Below, piece after piece: positions 51,299 through 62,678 of a stretch of DNA of 64,000 nt. A model generated the notes under the pieces. It saw nothing but the letters and a program-made list of their open reading frames with translations, made no database searches and was not told the DNA's origin. Made by a program: the position numbers and the translations under genes. The stretch is from Thermoleophilaceae bacterium (lineage in GTDB: Bacteria > Actinomycetota > Thermoleophilia > Solirubrobacterales > Thermoleophilaceae). Numbering within the stretch: position 1 is the first letter of the stretch; the number at the start of each line of letters is the position of its first letter. Where the stretch lies: contig JAUJOQ010000004.1 of NCBI GenBank assembly GCA_030447725.1, positions 165,231-229,230 of the forward strand, in the 5' to 3' direction.

Positions 51299-53338
51299 TT
51301 GGCGGCTGAACTGGCTGCTAGCTTCGGATACGTGCCTCCCTTCAAGGTGAACGCCGCCTACGACCCGGTGGCCGACCAGCCGAAGGCCCGCGACAGCCTC
51401 GCCGCAGGCATCGAGGCCGGAGACCGTTTCCAGACGCTCCTGGGCGTCACCGGCTCGGGCAAGACGGCCACGATGGCCTTCACCATCGAGAAGCTTCAGC
51501 GGCCGACGCTGGTGATCGCCCACAACAAGACGCTGGCCGCGCAGCTGTGCAACGAGTTCCGGGAGTTCTTCCCCGACAACGCGGTCGAGTACTTCGTCTC
51601 CTACTACGACTACTACCAGCCGGAGGCGTACGTGCCGGCGCAGGACCTCTACATCGAGAAGGACTCGTCGATCAACGAGGAGATCGAGCGCCTGCGCCAC
51701 GCGGCCACCGCGGCCTTGTTCGGGCGCCGCGACACCATCGTGGTGGCCAGCGTCTCGTGCATCTTCGGCCTCGGCTCGCCCGAGAAGTACGACCGGATGA
51801 TGCTGCTGCTCAAGGCAGGAGACACCGTGGATCGCGACGAGGTCCTGCGCAAGCTGGTCGACATCCAGTACTCGCGCAACGACCAGGTGCTCGGCCGCGG
51901 CACGTTCCGGGTCCGCGGCGAGACCCTCGAGGTCTTTCCCGCCTACGCGGAGACCGCCTACCGCGCGGTGCTCTTCGGCGACGACGTGGAGCAGCTGCAG
52001 GAGTTCGATCCGCTCACCGGCGAGGTCCTGAAGGAGCTCGGGCATGTCGGGATCTGGCCGGCCACGCACTACGCAACCGATCGAGACACGATCGAGCGCG
52101 CGGTCTCAGAGATCCGCGACGAGCTCGAGGCGCGTACGAAGGAGCTCGAGGCCGAGGGCAAGCCGCTCGAGTCCCATCGCCTGCGTCAGCGAACGCAGTT
52201 CGACATGGAGATGCTGCGCGAGCTCGGGTTCTGCAACGGCATCGAGAACTACTCGCGGATCCTGGACGGCCGCGCTCCCGGCGCCCGCCCCTACTGCCTG
52301 CTGGACTTCTTTCCCGACGACTACGTCTGCTACATCGACGAGTCGCACCAGACGGTGCCTCAGATCGGCGGCATGTATGAGGGCGATCGATCTCGCAAGC
52401 AGACGCTGATCGACTTCGGCTTTCGGTTGCCGAGCGCCCTCGACAACCGCCCCCAGACCTTTGACGAGTTCCTCCGGGTCGTGCCCCAGATCGTGTTCGT
52501 CTCCGCCACGCCGGGGGCATACGAGCATGCCCACTCCTCCAACGTGGTCGAGCAGATCGTGCGGCCCACCGGCGTCATCGACCCCGAGGTCGACGTGCGC
52601 GAGACCACCAATCAGATCGATGACCTGATGAACGAGATCCGCGCCCGCACCGAGGCCGGCGAGCGGACGCTGGTCACCACCCTCACCAAGAAGATGTCCG
52701 AGGACCTCACGGACTACCTGATGGAGTACGGCGTGAGGGTTCGCTACCTGCACTCGGAGATCGACACGCTCGAGCGGATACAGATCATCCGCGAGCTGAG
52801 GCTGGGTGAATATGACGTGCTGGTGGGCGTCAACCTCCTGCGCGAGGGCCTCGATCTCCCCGAAGTCTCACTCGTCGCGATCCTCGACGCCGACAAGGAG
52901 GGCTTTCTGCGGGGGGAGACCTCGCTGATCCAGACGATCGGCCGGGCGGCGCGCAACATCCGCGGCAAGGTGATCATGTACGCGGACAAGGAGACCGAGG
53001 CGATGCGCGTGGCCATCTCCGAGACCGACCGCCGCCGCGCGATTCAGGTCGCCTACAACGAGGAGCACGGCATCTCGCCGGCCAACATCCAGAAGGGCGT
53101 CTCCGACATCGCGGAATTCCTCGCCGTCGAGTCCAAGGTCCCGGGCGCCAGAGGGCGGCGAAAGCGCTCGGCCGACGAGGAGAGCATGTCCGCCGAGCAG
53201 CTCGCGAAGACGATGGTCGAGCTCGAGGAGGAGATGCTCGCGGCCGCCGAGGACCTCCGTTTCGAGTACGCCGCCAAGCTGAGGGACGAGATCAAGGCCC
53301 TCCGGCGCGACCTCGACGCGCTCGAGGCCGGAACCTGA
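51299..53338 (+). CDS. uvrB: Excinuclease ABC subunit B
   Basis: 679 residues; DNA-damage verification in nucleotide excision repair. Walker [14 protein letters not shown], beta-hairpin region [40 protein letters not shown]-type [17 protein letters not shown], helicase motifs [15 protein letters not shown] and QTIGRAARN, and a C-terminal UVR motif ([27 protein letters not shown]). Start TTG 51299 (GTG 51332 possible). No LexA-type box is seen upstream, unlike uvrA. Confidence 0.95.
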   Translation: MAAELAASFGYVPPFKVNAAYDPVADQPKARDSLAAGIEAGDRFQTLLGVTGSGKTATMAFTIEKLQRPTLVIAHNKTLAAQLCNEFREFFPDNAVEYFVSYYDYYQPEAYVPAQDLYIEKDSSINEEIERLRHAATAALFGRRDTIVVASVSCIFGLGSPEKYDRMMLLLKAGDTVDRDEVLRKLVDIQYSRNDQVLGRGTFRVRGETLEVFPAYAETAYRAVLFGDDVEQLQEFDPLTGEVLKELGHVGIWPATHYATDRDTIERAVSEIRDELEARTKELEAEGKPLESHRLRQRTQFDMEMLRELGFCNGIENYSRILDGRAPGARPYCLLDFFPDDYVCYIDESHQTVPQIGGMYEGDRSRKQTLIDFGFRLPSALDNRPQTFDEFLRVVPQIVFVSATPGAYEHAHSSNVVEQIVRPTGVIDPEVDVRETTNQIDDLMNEIRARTEAGERTLVTTLTKKMSEDLTDYLMEYGVRVRYLHSEIDTLERIQIIRELRLGEYDVLVGVNLLREGLDLPEVSLVAILDADKEGFLRGETSLIQTIGRAARNIRGKVIMYADKETEAMRVAISETDRRRAIQVAYNEEHGISPANIQKGVSDIAEFLAVESKVPGARGRRKRSADEESMSAEQLAKTMVELEEEMLAAAEDLRFEYAAKLRDEIKALRRDLDALEAGT

Positions 53339-53422
53339 CCTCTTGCGGGCACCACCACCACTGCGCGATCTGAGTTAGTCTGACGCCCGAAGGCACCCCG
53401 GCAACCCACGGAGGGGATCTAG

Positions 53423-54397
53423 TTGGACCTCGAGCGACACGAGATAGAGCGCACAGACTTCGCGCAGGCGCGACGGGGCTACGACCCCGAAGAGGTGGAC
53501 CGCCACCTGGCTGAGGTCGCCGAGTCCGTCGACCAGCTCAAGCGCGCTCAGGCGGAGGGCGAGGGCTCCGGCCAGTCCGGCATCGGAGGGCTCGCCGGCG
53601 TCGCGGCCGACCAGGTGCGCACGATCGTAGAGGCTGCCGAGCGCAGTGCCGCGGAGATCGAGTCCAGCGCGCGCGCCGAGGCGGACCGCGTGACCACTGA
53701 GGCGAAGCGCCAGGCCGAGGAGGACCGCAACTCGGCTCACGCCGACGCCCAGCGTACGCGTAGCGAGGCGGACGCCGCCGCGCGAGAGACCCGTGAGGCG
53801 GCCTCGGCCGAGGCGTCCGGCCACGTCGCCGGGGTGCAGGAGGCCACGTCGGACATGCGTCGCCGTGCCGACACCGTCCAGAGCGACCTCGGCGGGCTGG
53901 TCGATGAGCTGCGCGCCACGATCAACTCCGTGGTCGAGAGCGTCCGCGCCAACGCCGGCTCGCTCGAGTCAGAGCTCGAGGGCATCAAGGTGGGGCTGTC
54001 AGACGTTCGCGGAGCCGCTCCCCCGCCCGAGCCCGAGCCGGCGGCTGCCGAGGACGAGCCCTACGAGACGGACGCCTCCACGGAAGACGACGAGACCGAG
54101 CCCGCCGAGCCGCTCACCGCGCACGACGAGGACGCCGAGCCCGTCGAGGAGTACGAGCAAGCCGACGACGACTCCTTCACGGAGCCCGTCGAGGAGCCGA
54201 CGGAGGAGACCGAGCATGAGCCCGAGGAGTCGCGTGGCTCGTCGAACGACGGTGCCGAGGGCGCCCGCCTGATCGCCCTCAACATGGCGCTGAACGGTAC
54301 GCCCCGCGAGGAGACGTCCCGCTATCTCGAGGAGAACTTCGACCTCGACGACCGCGAGACGATCCTCGACGAGGTTTACGCGCGAGTAGGCGGCTGA
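53423..54397 (+). CDS. DivIVA-like coiled-coil protein
   Basis: 324 residues. FAQARRGYDPEEVDRHLAEVAESVDQL near the start matches the DivIVA/Wag31 N-terminal domain that binds curved membrane; a long Ala/Glu/Arg coiled coil follows (about 60-185), then a very acidic disordered stretch (about 195-275) and a C-terminal conserved region (ARLIALNMALNGTPREETSRYLEENFDL). TTG 53423, 6 nt after GGAGGGG at 53411-53417. Probably a polar or septal scaffold; inferred. Confidence 0.75.
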   Translation: MDLERHEIERTDFAQARRGYDPEEVDRHLAEVAESVDQLKRAQAEGEGSGQSGIGGLAGVAADQVRTIVEAAERSAAEIESSARAEADRVTTEAKRQAEEDRNSAHADAQRTRSEADAAARETREAASAEASGHVAGVQEATSDMRRRADTVQSDLGGLVDELRATINSVVESVRANAGSLESELEGIKVGLSDVRGAAPPPEPEPAAAEDEPYETDASTEDDETEPAEPLTAHDEDAEPVEEYEQADDDSFTEPVEEPTEETEHEPEESRGSSNDGAEGARLIALNMALNGTPREETSRYLEENFDLDDRETILDEVYARVGG

Positions 54398-54408
54398 CGC
54401 GCGCCGCG

Positions 54409-54714
54409 TCAGGCGGTGGCCGGTGAGTCGCCGCCGTCGAGGCGGTCCAGCATCCGAAACAGCGCCGCGCGCTGTGCCCGGCTCTCCTGCACGAACTCCT
54501 CCCTGCCTTCCCGGATGACCTCCGTCTGCTCCCGGAGCATCTTCCCCTGTTCGTCCAGACGCGCCAGCATCTCACGCATCACCTTCTCCTGTCGCAGCGT
54601 CATTCCCCGCAGGAACGTGCGCAGGTCCTGGAAGGCCGCCCGGTTCTGCTCCATCAGCTCGTTGCCGCGCGCCATGTGGGCGTCGATCCGGGTGAGCGGG
54701 TCGTCGGCGGGCAT
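54409..54714 (-). CDS. Hypothetical coiled-coil protein
   Basis: 101 residues, mostly one amphipathic helix rich in Arg, Glu, Gln and Leu (LTRIDAHMARGNELMEQNRAAFQDLRTFLRGMTLRQEKV...). No signal peptide, membrane segment or known domain. Convergent with the DivIVA-like gene. The residue pattern looks genuinely protein-coding, but no function can be assigned. Confidence 0.65.
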   Translation of the reverse strand: MPADDPLTRIDAHMARGNELMEQNRAAFQDLRTFLRGMTLRQEKVMREMLARLDEQGKMLREQTEVIREGREEFVQESRAQRAALFRMLDRLDGGDSPATA

Positions 54715-54792
54715 GTCGGAAGTATGTCACGCGCCGAGTGACGGCAGGCCCTCATTCGTGACGGTTCTGCGCGGGCTTACGGGTGCAGTCGG

Positions 54793-54806
54793 CGAACGCC
54801 AGTTCG
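54793..54806. promoter_or_regulatory. LexA (SOS) box-like operator upstream of uvrA
   Basis: CGAACGCCAGTTCG is a perfect CGAAC-N4-GTTCG dyad, the Gram-positive/actinobacterial LexA half-site arrangement. It ends 15 nt before the -10-like TAGACT of uvrA, overlapping the -35 region, where repression would be effective. Confidence 0.65.
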
Positions 54807-54821
54807 CTCCGGCCCGGTGCG

Positions 54822-54827
54822 TAGACT
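54822..54827 (+). promoter_or_regulatory. -10 element of a probable leaderless uvrA promoter
   Basis: TAGACT followed by 7 nt and then the GTG start of uvrA at 54835. Consistent with transcription beginning at the start codon. Confidence 0.5.
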
Positions 54828-54834
54828 CGGTTAT

Positions 54835-57743
<2,909 letters not shown>

Positions 57744-58039
57744 GCGAGGAAGGCCCCCGGGCCTCGGCCGGACGAGATCGGCTTGTAACGCCGACCGCGG
57801 GATAAATGCAGATTCCGCGTGAACTTCAATCAGAGCGTCCGTTCCCGTCGCACGTCTGAGCAAGGCGACCACGGTGCAAGCTGGGCCGCCTGCGTTCAAG
57901 GGCGAGACCTCCCCTCATCGCGTTAGCCGCAGGTGCGTGGTGACAGTCGTGCCCGACGGCGTCGCGGGATTGTGGCGGCGACGAGTGGACGTCACGATCG
58001 TCTGCGTCTGACTTCGGCTCCCAACGAGCGCCGGAGGGC

Positions 58040-58441
58040 CTACTTCGAGCGTTCGCGCACGAGCCCGCCAGCGCGGTCCTTCAGCACCGCGGGTACGAGC
58101 CGCGACAGCCGCTCGCGGTTCTCGGCGACCCACCGGTAGCTCCTGTCGGTGACGCTCGGGACGCGATCCGCCAGGTCGGCGAGGGGCGCGCCGCCCGGCA
58201 GCAGGCGCAGCACCGGACCGGCCGCCGCGCCGCCTGACACGACGCCGGGGCCGCCGGAGATCACCGCGTGCGCCGACAGCAGGCGCTCTTCCTCCGGGAT
58301 CTCGGCCAGCAGCTTCGTCCCCTCCTCGCTCTGGATCGCGACCGGCCGTAGCCGCCGCTTGCGGTCCCACGCTAAGAGCAGACCGAGGGTCGCTCGGCAG
58401 AAGTTGCACTCGTCGTCGTAGAGGATTGGTACGCGGTCCAT
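58040..58441 (-). CDS. DCC-family thiol-disulfide oxidoreductase-like protein (DUF393)
   Basis: 133 residues. ILYDDECNFCRATLGLLLAWDRKRRLRPVAIQ has the DxxCxxC signature of the DCC family near the N-terminus, and the rest fits the usual length. A redox role is inferred from the two cysteines; substrate unknown. ATG 58441. The 296 nt between it and the uvrA end contain no gene I can support. Confidence 0.82.
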   Translation of the reverse strand: MDRVPILYDDECNFCRATLGLLLAWDRKRRLRPVAIQSEEGTKLLAEIPEEERLLSAHAVISGGPGVVSGGAAAGPVLRLLPGGAPLADLADRVPSVTDRSYRWVAENRERLSRLVPAVLKDRAGGLVRERSK

Positions 58442-58532
58442 GTCCTAGGCGAGCGGGACACCTGCTCCGAGTCTTCTCTGAGAATGGATGGGGAGGGGGA
58501 GCACCGGAGTGCTGCCCCCTCCCACTCGGTCT

Positions 58533-58965
58533 CTAGGGGAGCATGATGGAGAAGTCGACGTCGTTCGACAACAGTGCCTCTGTGGGCTCACGCTGGAAAT
58601 CGTAAGTCTTGACCTGGTACTCGCCCGCGGCGCAGCCGTCGCGGCGTTGTTCCTGCTCCAGTGGGCCAGCAGATCGCTGCCGCCACTCGAACCAGACCAC
58701 TCCGTCGAGACGATGGCGGGGGTTGATGCCGGACTGACCCCCGCCGGAGCGACGAGGCAGTAGATGCCCGTCGGCTCTCCGGCCGGCCGCCTCACCGCGG
58801 TGAAGCCCTTGGTATGTCAGCGCTGCTTACCGAGTCGTTCTTGACGTCGCCGGAGTCGACCGCGTTCTTCCCGGACAGGGCAGCGCTGCCGCCGAGTGCG
58901 GCGACCAGGGCTACGAACGCCACGGCCATGCTCGCCGTGGGCCGTTTTTCGAACATGCGCTTCAT
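58533..58965 (-). pseudogene. Decayed small surface-protein gene (signal-anchor, beta-rich family)
   Basis: ATG 58965 has a perfect AGGAGG 5 nt upstream, and the first frame reads MKRMFEKRPTASMAVAFVALVAALGGSAAL, a signal-anchor of the type seen in the gene at 61341, then NAVDSGDVKNDSVSSADI before a stop. A second frame continues FTAVRRPAGEPTGIYCLVAPAGV, and a third gives GEYQVKTYDFQREPTEALLSNDVDFSIMLP followed by TAG at 58535-58533, mirroring the C-terminus of the 61341 gene (SVEVRTAAPG...SFHLIVTC). At least two frameshifts and a probable internal deletion, so no full protein is made. Confidence 0.65.
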
Positions 58966-59129
58966 GCGAACCTCCTGTAGGTGTGTCGGCGAGCGCTCGC
59001 CACCACAGGTGGACGGACACGCCGATGGGGGAAGTTCGAGTTTCTGCGCGATCCCGGGGACGCCCGCGATTCCGGGGCTTGCCCTGAATGGGTCCCTTTT
59101 CAGATCAGCCCTTCTGCCAAGCTGGCCCG

Positions 59130-59723
59130 ATGGATCTTGCGCAGGCCCGGCTATACCTGCAGAAGTGGCGCTGGTACGAGCGCAACTCGCTGCCGTGGAA
59201 CCGGCTGGCGATCCACCGGGAGATGGCTCTCCGGGGCGCCTTCGTTCGCTGGCCGATCCAGGGCAACGTGCTCGAAGCGTTACGCGAGGGGCGGATGGCG
59301 GTGGGGGATGGCACGCTGTTCGAGCCGCAGGTGTGGATCACAGCGCCTGGGGATGCCCGCGTCCGGATCGGTCAGGGCTGCTTCTTCAACATCGGGGTGA
59401 TGGTGGCCGCGCACGCGCTCGTGGAGGTCGGCGATCATTGCATGTTCGCCAACGGGTGTTTCATCACCGATGGGTCGCACCGCTTCGACGATCCCGACAA
59501 GCCGGTCCCCTGGCAGGGGTTCACCACCAAGGGTCCGACGACGGTCGGCGACAACGTCTGGTGTGGCGCCAACGCGGTGATCACCAGCGGGGTGACGGTG
59601 GGCGAGCGCTGTGTGATCGGCGCCAACAGCGTGGTGACCCAGGACCTGCCGGCGCGCACCGTCTGTGCGGGCGCGCCGGCAAAGGTCCTACGTGAGATCG
59701 ATCACGACGGATTGGCGACATAG
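59130..59723 (+). CDS. Hexapeptide-repeat acyltransferase (LacA/Maa-like)
   Basis: 197 residues. A left-handed beta-helix is evident from hexapeptide repeats (VRIGQGCFFNIGVMVAAHALVEVGDHCMFANGCFITDGSH, TVGDNVWCGANAVITSGVTVGERCVIGANSVVTQDLPARTVCAGAPAKVLREI), ending in the family's GAPAKVLR motif. Catalytic His is likely the one in ITDGSHRF or AAHALV. Uses acetyl-CoA to O-acetylate a sugar or related alcohol; acceptor unknown. ATG 59130. Its last about 60 nt recur downstream of hepT. Confidence 0.88.
   Translation: MDLAQARLYLQKWRWYERNSLPWNRLAIHREMALRGAFVRWPIQGNVLEALREGRMAVGDGTLFEPQVWITAPGDARVRIGQGCFFNIGVMVAAHALVEVGDHCMFANGCFITDGSHRFDDPDKPVPWQGFTTKGPTTVGDNVWCGANAVITSGVTVGERCVIGANSVVTQDLPARTVCAGAPAKVLREIDHDGLAT
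59641..59700 (+). repeat. Direct repeat, left copy (3' end of acyltransferase gene)
   Basis: Encodes DLPARTVCAGAPAKVLREI. It aligns with 60633-60691 at about 53 of 60 positions by eye, with one gap. Together the copies flank the MntA/HepT module. Confidence 0.75.
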
Positions 59724-59789
59724 CTTTCCCGCCGCGGGCGGCGGCTGAGGTCGCGCCAGTCGCCCCCGCCTTCCGCCGGGCGAGCGACC

Positions 59790-59795
59790 TACACT
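59790..59795 (+). promoter_or_regulatory. -10 element of a probable leaderless promoter for mntA-hepT
   Basis: TACACT followed by 6 nt and GTG at 59802. AGGTCGC...GCGACCT (about 59750-59790) forms an inverted repeat just upstream and could be an operator. Confidence 0.45.
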
Positions 59796-59801
59796 CCGAG
59801 T

Positions 59802-60206
59802 GTGGTTGCCGCGTATGACCGGTCGGTTGAGGCCATCCTCAGCGACGCGGGGGTTCGGTTCGCGTACCTGTTCGGCTCGCGCGCTTCAGGGCGCGCACAG
59901 GACGGCAGTGATGCCGACATTGCGATGATGCCGTCGCGCCCGCTGGGTCTTCTCGAGCGCGAGCGGCTGGCACTGGGCCTGACAAGGGCGCTGGGGGTCC
60001 CTGACGTCGACCTGATTTTCCTGGACCGCGCCAGTCTCGAGCTCCGTGGAAGGGTCATTCAGGAAGGCACGCCGATCTATTCCGGGGACGATCCGGCGCG
60101 GGTGAACTTCGAGGTGCGCACTCGCTCGGAGTACTTTGACTTCGTGCCGACGCTGAGGGCGCTCGAACGCAGCTACCTGGCGCGGGTCGCCGAGCGAGGG
60201 CTGTGA
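59802..60206 (+). CDS. mntA: MntA-type minimal nucleotidyltransferase antitoxin
   Basis: 134 residues. GS-x10-D-x-D is perfect: Gly25-Ser26 and Asp37/Asp39 in LFGSRASGRAQDGSDADIAMM; a third acidic residue is in VDLIFLD. In MntA/HepT systems this enzyme AMPylates a tyrosine on HepT to neutralise it. Here mntA comes first and hepT second, the reverse of the best-known order. No second domain. Confidence 0.88.
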   Translation: MVAAYDRSVEAILSDAGVRFAYLFGSRASGRAQDGSDADIAMMPSRPLGLLERERLALGLTRALGVPDVDLIFLDRASLELRGRVIQEGTPIYSGDDPARVNFEVRTRSEYFDFVPTLRALERSYLARVAERGL

Positions 60207-60629
60207 GTGGTCGATCCGGGCCGGGTCCGCCGGCTGCTCGAGGATCTCGCGGATTACCGCGGCAGGCTGGCCACGCTGAGTGAGCTACCCACCGCCGACT
60301 ACCGGGGTTACCGTGCGTTCGCGGGTCGCTACCTGGTGCAGGTATCTGCGCAGGTCTGCATTGATATCGCGAACCACATGATCTCCTCCTCCGGCTGGCG
60401 CACCCCCGCCGACTTCCGTGACGCCTTCACGGTGCTCGAAGAGGCGGGCGTCATCGAGGGTGAACTGGCCGAGAGGATGCGCGCGCTGGCCGGGTTGCGA
60501 AATCGCCTGGTCCACGTCTACGAGGCGGTGGACGATCGCATTGTCCACGAGTCACTGGACGAGGGCCTGAGAGACCTCAGCAGCTTTTCTCAGGCGGTAG
60601 CGAAGCTTGCGGAGTCCGGAAGACGTTGA
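60207..60629 (+). CDS. hepT: HepT-like HEPN-domain toxin
   Basis: 140 residues, GTG directly after the mntA stop. Helical HEPN fold with R-x4-H-x-Y intact: Arg98, His103 and Tyr105 in RNRLVHVY. Arg and His are the RNase active site, and the Tyr is the AMPylation target. TDs of this family cleave RNA. Complete and normal in length. Confidence 0.88.
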   Translation: MVDPGRVRRLLEDLADYRGRLATLSELPTADYRGYRAFAGRYLVQVSAQVCIDIANHMISSSGWRTPADFRDAFTVLEEAGVIEGELAERMRALAGLRNRLVHVYEAVDDRIVHESLDEGLRDLSSFSQAVAKLAESGRR

Positions 60630-60632
60630 ACC

Positions 60633-60691
60633 ACGACCCGCCGGCGCGCACCGCTTTGCGGGCGCGCCGGCCAAGGTCCTACGCGAGATCG
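60633..60691 (+). repeat. Direct repeat, right copy (acyltransferase 3' remnant)
   Basis: Copy of the last about 60 nt of the acyltransferase gene with one base missing in the CAG region, so no longer coding. It begins 4 nt after the hepT stop codon. Confidence 0.75.
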
Positions 60692-60695
60692 GGGC

Positions 60696-60784
60696 GGAGC
60701 GCAGGCTGATCGCTGCCGGAGGAGCGCAGGCTGATCGCTGCCGGAGGAGTGCACGCTGATCGCCGATCGGCCGAGCACCGCACC
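60696..60784 (+). repeat. Tandem repeat, third member of the GGAGGAGCGCAG / GAGCACCGCACC family
   Basis: Units start at 60696 (shorter by 3 nt at its left end), 60718 and 60743, with GGAGCGCAGGCTGATCGCTGCC nearly identical in the first two and a 25-bp period; the last unit runs through a short CGATCGG palindrome into GAGCACCGCACC. Same plan as the trpD cluster but a different core. Confidence 0.65.
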
Positions 60785-60804
60785 CTTCAACCTCGCCCCT
60801 GAAG

Positions 60805-61341
60805 TCAGCAGGTCACGATCAGGTGGAACGACCGGTTCTCGGGCTGGTTGTTCCCCGGGGCGGCGGTCCGCACCTCCACCGAGTTGGGGTTGGTCAGCAG
60901 GCTGGCGACCGAGATGAACCCGCTCCCCGGTCCGCCGACGCCCTCGTCGCCGATCGTGGCGTTGTAGACGCAGCCCCTGACGTCGCTGGGGAAGGTGACC
61001 GCGTACCGGCCAGGGCCGGTGGAAAGCGCCGTGGCTCCACCGCGCTCGCGCACGATCGCGCCCGCGCGGCTCACGACCGCCGATCGCGCAACGCCACCGG
61101 AGAACGGCACGACGCCGAGCGTGGACTCCTTGATCGCGCCACCGCCGAGACGGTCGAACCCCACGTCGTTGCCGGTGAGCGTGCGGTTCTTCACGTCGAT
61201 GTTGCGAACGCTGTTGTTCTTGATCTCGCGGCCGTCGATCGCGCCGGTGGCGAGTCCGTAGGACACGCCACCGAGGGAGACGAACAGCGCGATGCAGGAA
61301 ATCACGAGGGCCGGCGAGGGAAGCCGGGCGAAACGCTTCAT
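60805..61341 (-). CDS. Hypothetical signal-anchored surface protein
   Basis: 178 residues. Basic start then ALVISCIALFVSLGGVSYGLATGAIDG, a signal-anchor, followed by short N/D/V-rich repeats (REIKNNSVRNIDVKNRTLTGNDV) and a beta-rich C-terminal half with two Cys (GCVYNATIG; IVTC). GGAGG 7 nt before the ATG. Similar architecture to the decayed gene at 58965. Proteins with this signal-anchor and NNSV-type repeats are, as far as I know, frequent in Thermoleophilia; function unknown. Confidence 0.8.
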   Translation of the reverse strand: MKRFARLPSPALVISCIALFVSLGGVSYGLATGAIDGREIKNNSVRNIDVKNRTLTGNDVGFDRLGGGAIKESTLGVVPFSGGVARSAVVSRAGAIVRERGGATALSTGPGRYAVTFPSDVRGCVYNATIGDEGVGGPGSGFISVASLLTNPNSVEVRTAAPGNNQPENRSFHLIVTC

Positions 61342-61401
61342 GGAGGAACCTCCAAATCGGGGGGCGGGGGGCCTTTAACGTGCCAAACCTGGCGCAACGC
61401 G

Positions 61402-62301
61402 TCAGTTGCGGTCCGCCGCTGCCAGTAGCGCCTTCAGCCGCTCGCGCTCGTCGGGCGCCATCGTGTAGCCGTGGCCGGACTCGGGGTAGCGGCGCGCGCG
61501 CACATCTTCGGCGAAGGCATGCACCCCGGCCACCATCTGCGCCCGAACGTCTGCATAGCGCTTCACAAACCGGGCGGCATGTCCGTCGTATATGCCAAGC
61601 AGGTCGTGGAACACCAGCACCTGACCGTCGGTGGCCGGTCCGGCGCCGATGCCGATCACCGGGATCTCCAGCCGGGGCATCATCAGGTCGGTCACATCCG
61701 AGGGGATGGCCTCGAACACGATCGAGAAGCAGCCCGCCTCCTGCAGACCAATCGCGTCGCGCGCCAAGTCGAGCGCGCGGTCCGCGGTGCGGCCCTGGGA
61801 GCGGTACCCGCCGAGCGCCGTGGCGGTCTGGGGGGTGAGGCCGACGTGGCCCATCACGGGGATGCCGGCGTCCACGATCGCGCTGGCACGCTCGATCGAG
61901 CTGCCGCCCCGCTCCAGCTTGACCGCGTCGCAGCCCGCCTCCTTCACGAACCGCTGCGCGGTGGCCACAGCCTGCTCGTCGGAGACCTCGTAGGAGCCGA
62001 AGGGCAGGTCGCCGACCATCAGCGGCGTCTTGAGGCCGCGGCGCACCGCGGCAGCGAGCATCAGCATCTCGTCGACCGAGACCGGCACCGTGCTCGGGTA
62101 GCCGAGCACCGTCATCGCCGCGGAATCTCCGACGAGGACCACGTCGACGCCGGCCTCCTCGGCCACACCGGCGCTCGGATAGTCGTAGGCGGTGACCATG
62201 GCGATCGGCTCGCCGAGGGCCTTCTTCTCGCCCAGCGTGGAAAGAGTGACCGCCTTCCCCTTGGCGGCGGGGGCGGTGGCGACCTTCGGGCGCGCGCTCA
62301 T
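61402..62301 (-). CDS. panB: 3-methyl-2-oxobutanoate hydroxymethyltransferase
   Basis: 299 residues; first committed step of pantothenate synthesis. [46 protein letters not shown] (metal-binding Asp), [54 protein letters not shown] with the catalytic Glu and [21 protein letters not shown] are all present. ATG 62301 overlaps the panD stop. Last gene of the pan operon. Confidence 0.96.
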   Translation of the reverse strand: MSARPKVATAPAAKGKAVTLSTLGEKKALGEPIAMVTAYDYPSAGVAEEAGVDVVLVGDSAAMTVLGYPSTVPVSVDEMLMLAAAVRRGLKTPLMVGDLPFGSYEVSDEQAVATAQRFVKEAGCDAVKLERGGSSIERASAIVDAGIPVMGHVGLTPQTATALGGYRSQGRTADRALDLARDAIGLQEAGCFSIVFEAIPSDVTDLMMPRLEIPVIGIGAGPATDGQVLVFHDLLGIYDGHAARFVKRYADVRAQMVAGVHAFAEDVRARRYPESGHGYTMAPDERERLKALLAAADRN

Positions 62302-62678
62302 GACGCCAGCTCCACGAAGGAAGGCTCGACGGTGACGATGGAGTTCTCGGCGTTCACATGCACCACCGTGGGCTCGTAGGACTCGAGCTCCGCCTCTTCG
62401 TAATCGGCGTAGGAGACCACGATCACCTTGTCGCCGGTGTGCACCAGGCGTGCGGCCGCTCCGTTGACCTGCATCTCGCCGGAGCCGCGACGGCCGGCGA
62501 TCGTGTAGGTCTCGAAGCGCGCTCCGTTGTCGATGTCGAGCACGTGCACCTGCTCGTGCTCACGGATGTCCGCGGCCTCGAGCAGGTCGGCGTCGACGGT
62601 GATGGATCCGACGTAGTTGAGATCGCTGCCGGTGAGCGTGGCCCGGTGGATCTTGGACTTGAGCATCGTGCGTCTCAT
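62298..62678 (-). CDS. panD: Aspartate 1-decarboxylase proenzyme
   Basis: 126 residues; makes beta-alanine from aspartate. Self-cleavage between Gly24 and Ser25 (NYVGSITVD) yields the pyruvoyl group. The C-terminal part ([43 protein letters not shown]) is typical. Start ATG 62678, 5 nt after AGGAGAG and overlapping the panC stop by 4 nt; ATG 62666 has no Shine-Dalgarno. Confidence 0.95.
   Translation of the reverse strand: MRRTMLKSKIHRATLTGSDLNYVGSITVDADLLEAADIREHEQVHVLDIDNGARFETYTIAGRRGSGEMQVNGAAARLVHTGDKVIVVSYADYEEAELESYEPTVVHVNAENSIVTVEPSFVELAS

Noticed and set aside
57778-57794. tRNA-like anticodon stem-loop TCGGC-TTGTAAC-GCCGA after uvrA
   Set aside because: The 5-bp stem and 7-nt loop are good, but no D-arm, no TTCRANY T-loop and no acceptor stem can be found around it. 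The 296-nt gap 57744-58039 otherwise shows only a weak AGGCCC/GGGCCT hairpin at 57751-57764.
58814-59695. 293-codon plus-strand frame across the decayed surface-protein gene and the acyltransferase
   Set aside because: It is a shifted frame of the acyltransferase joined to the antisense of the surface-protein remnant.
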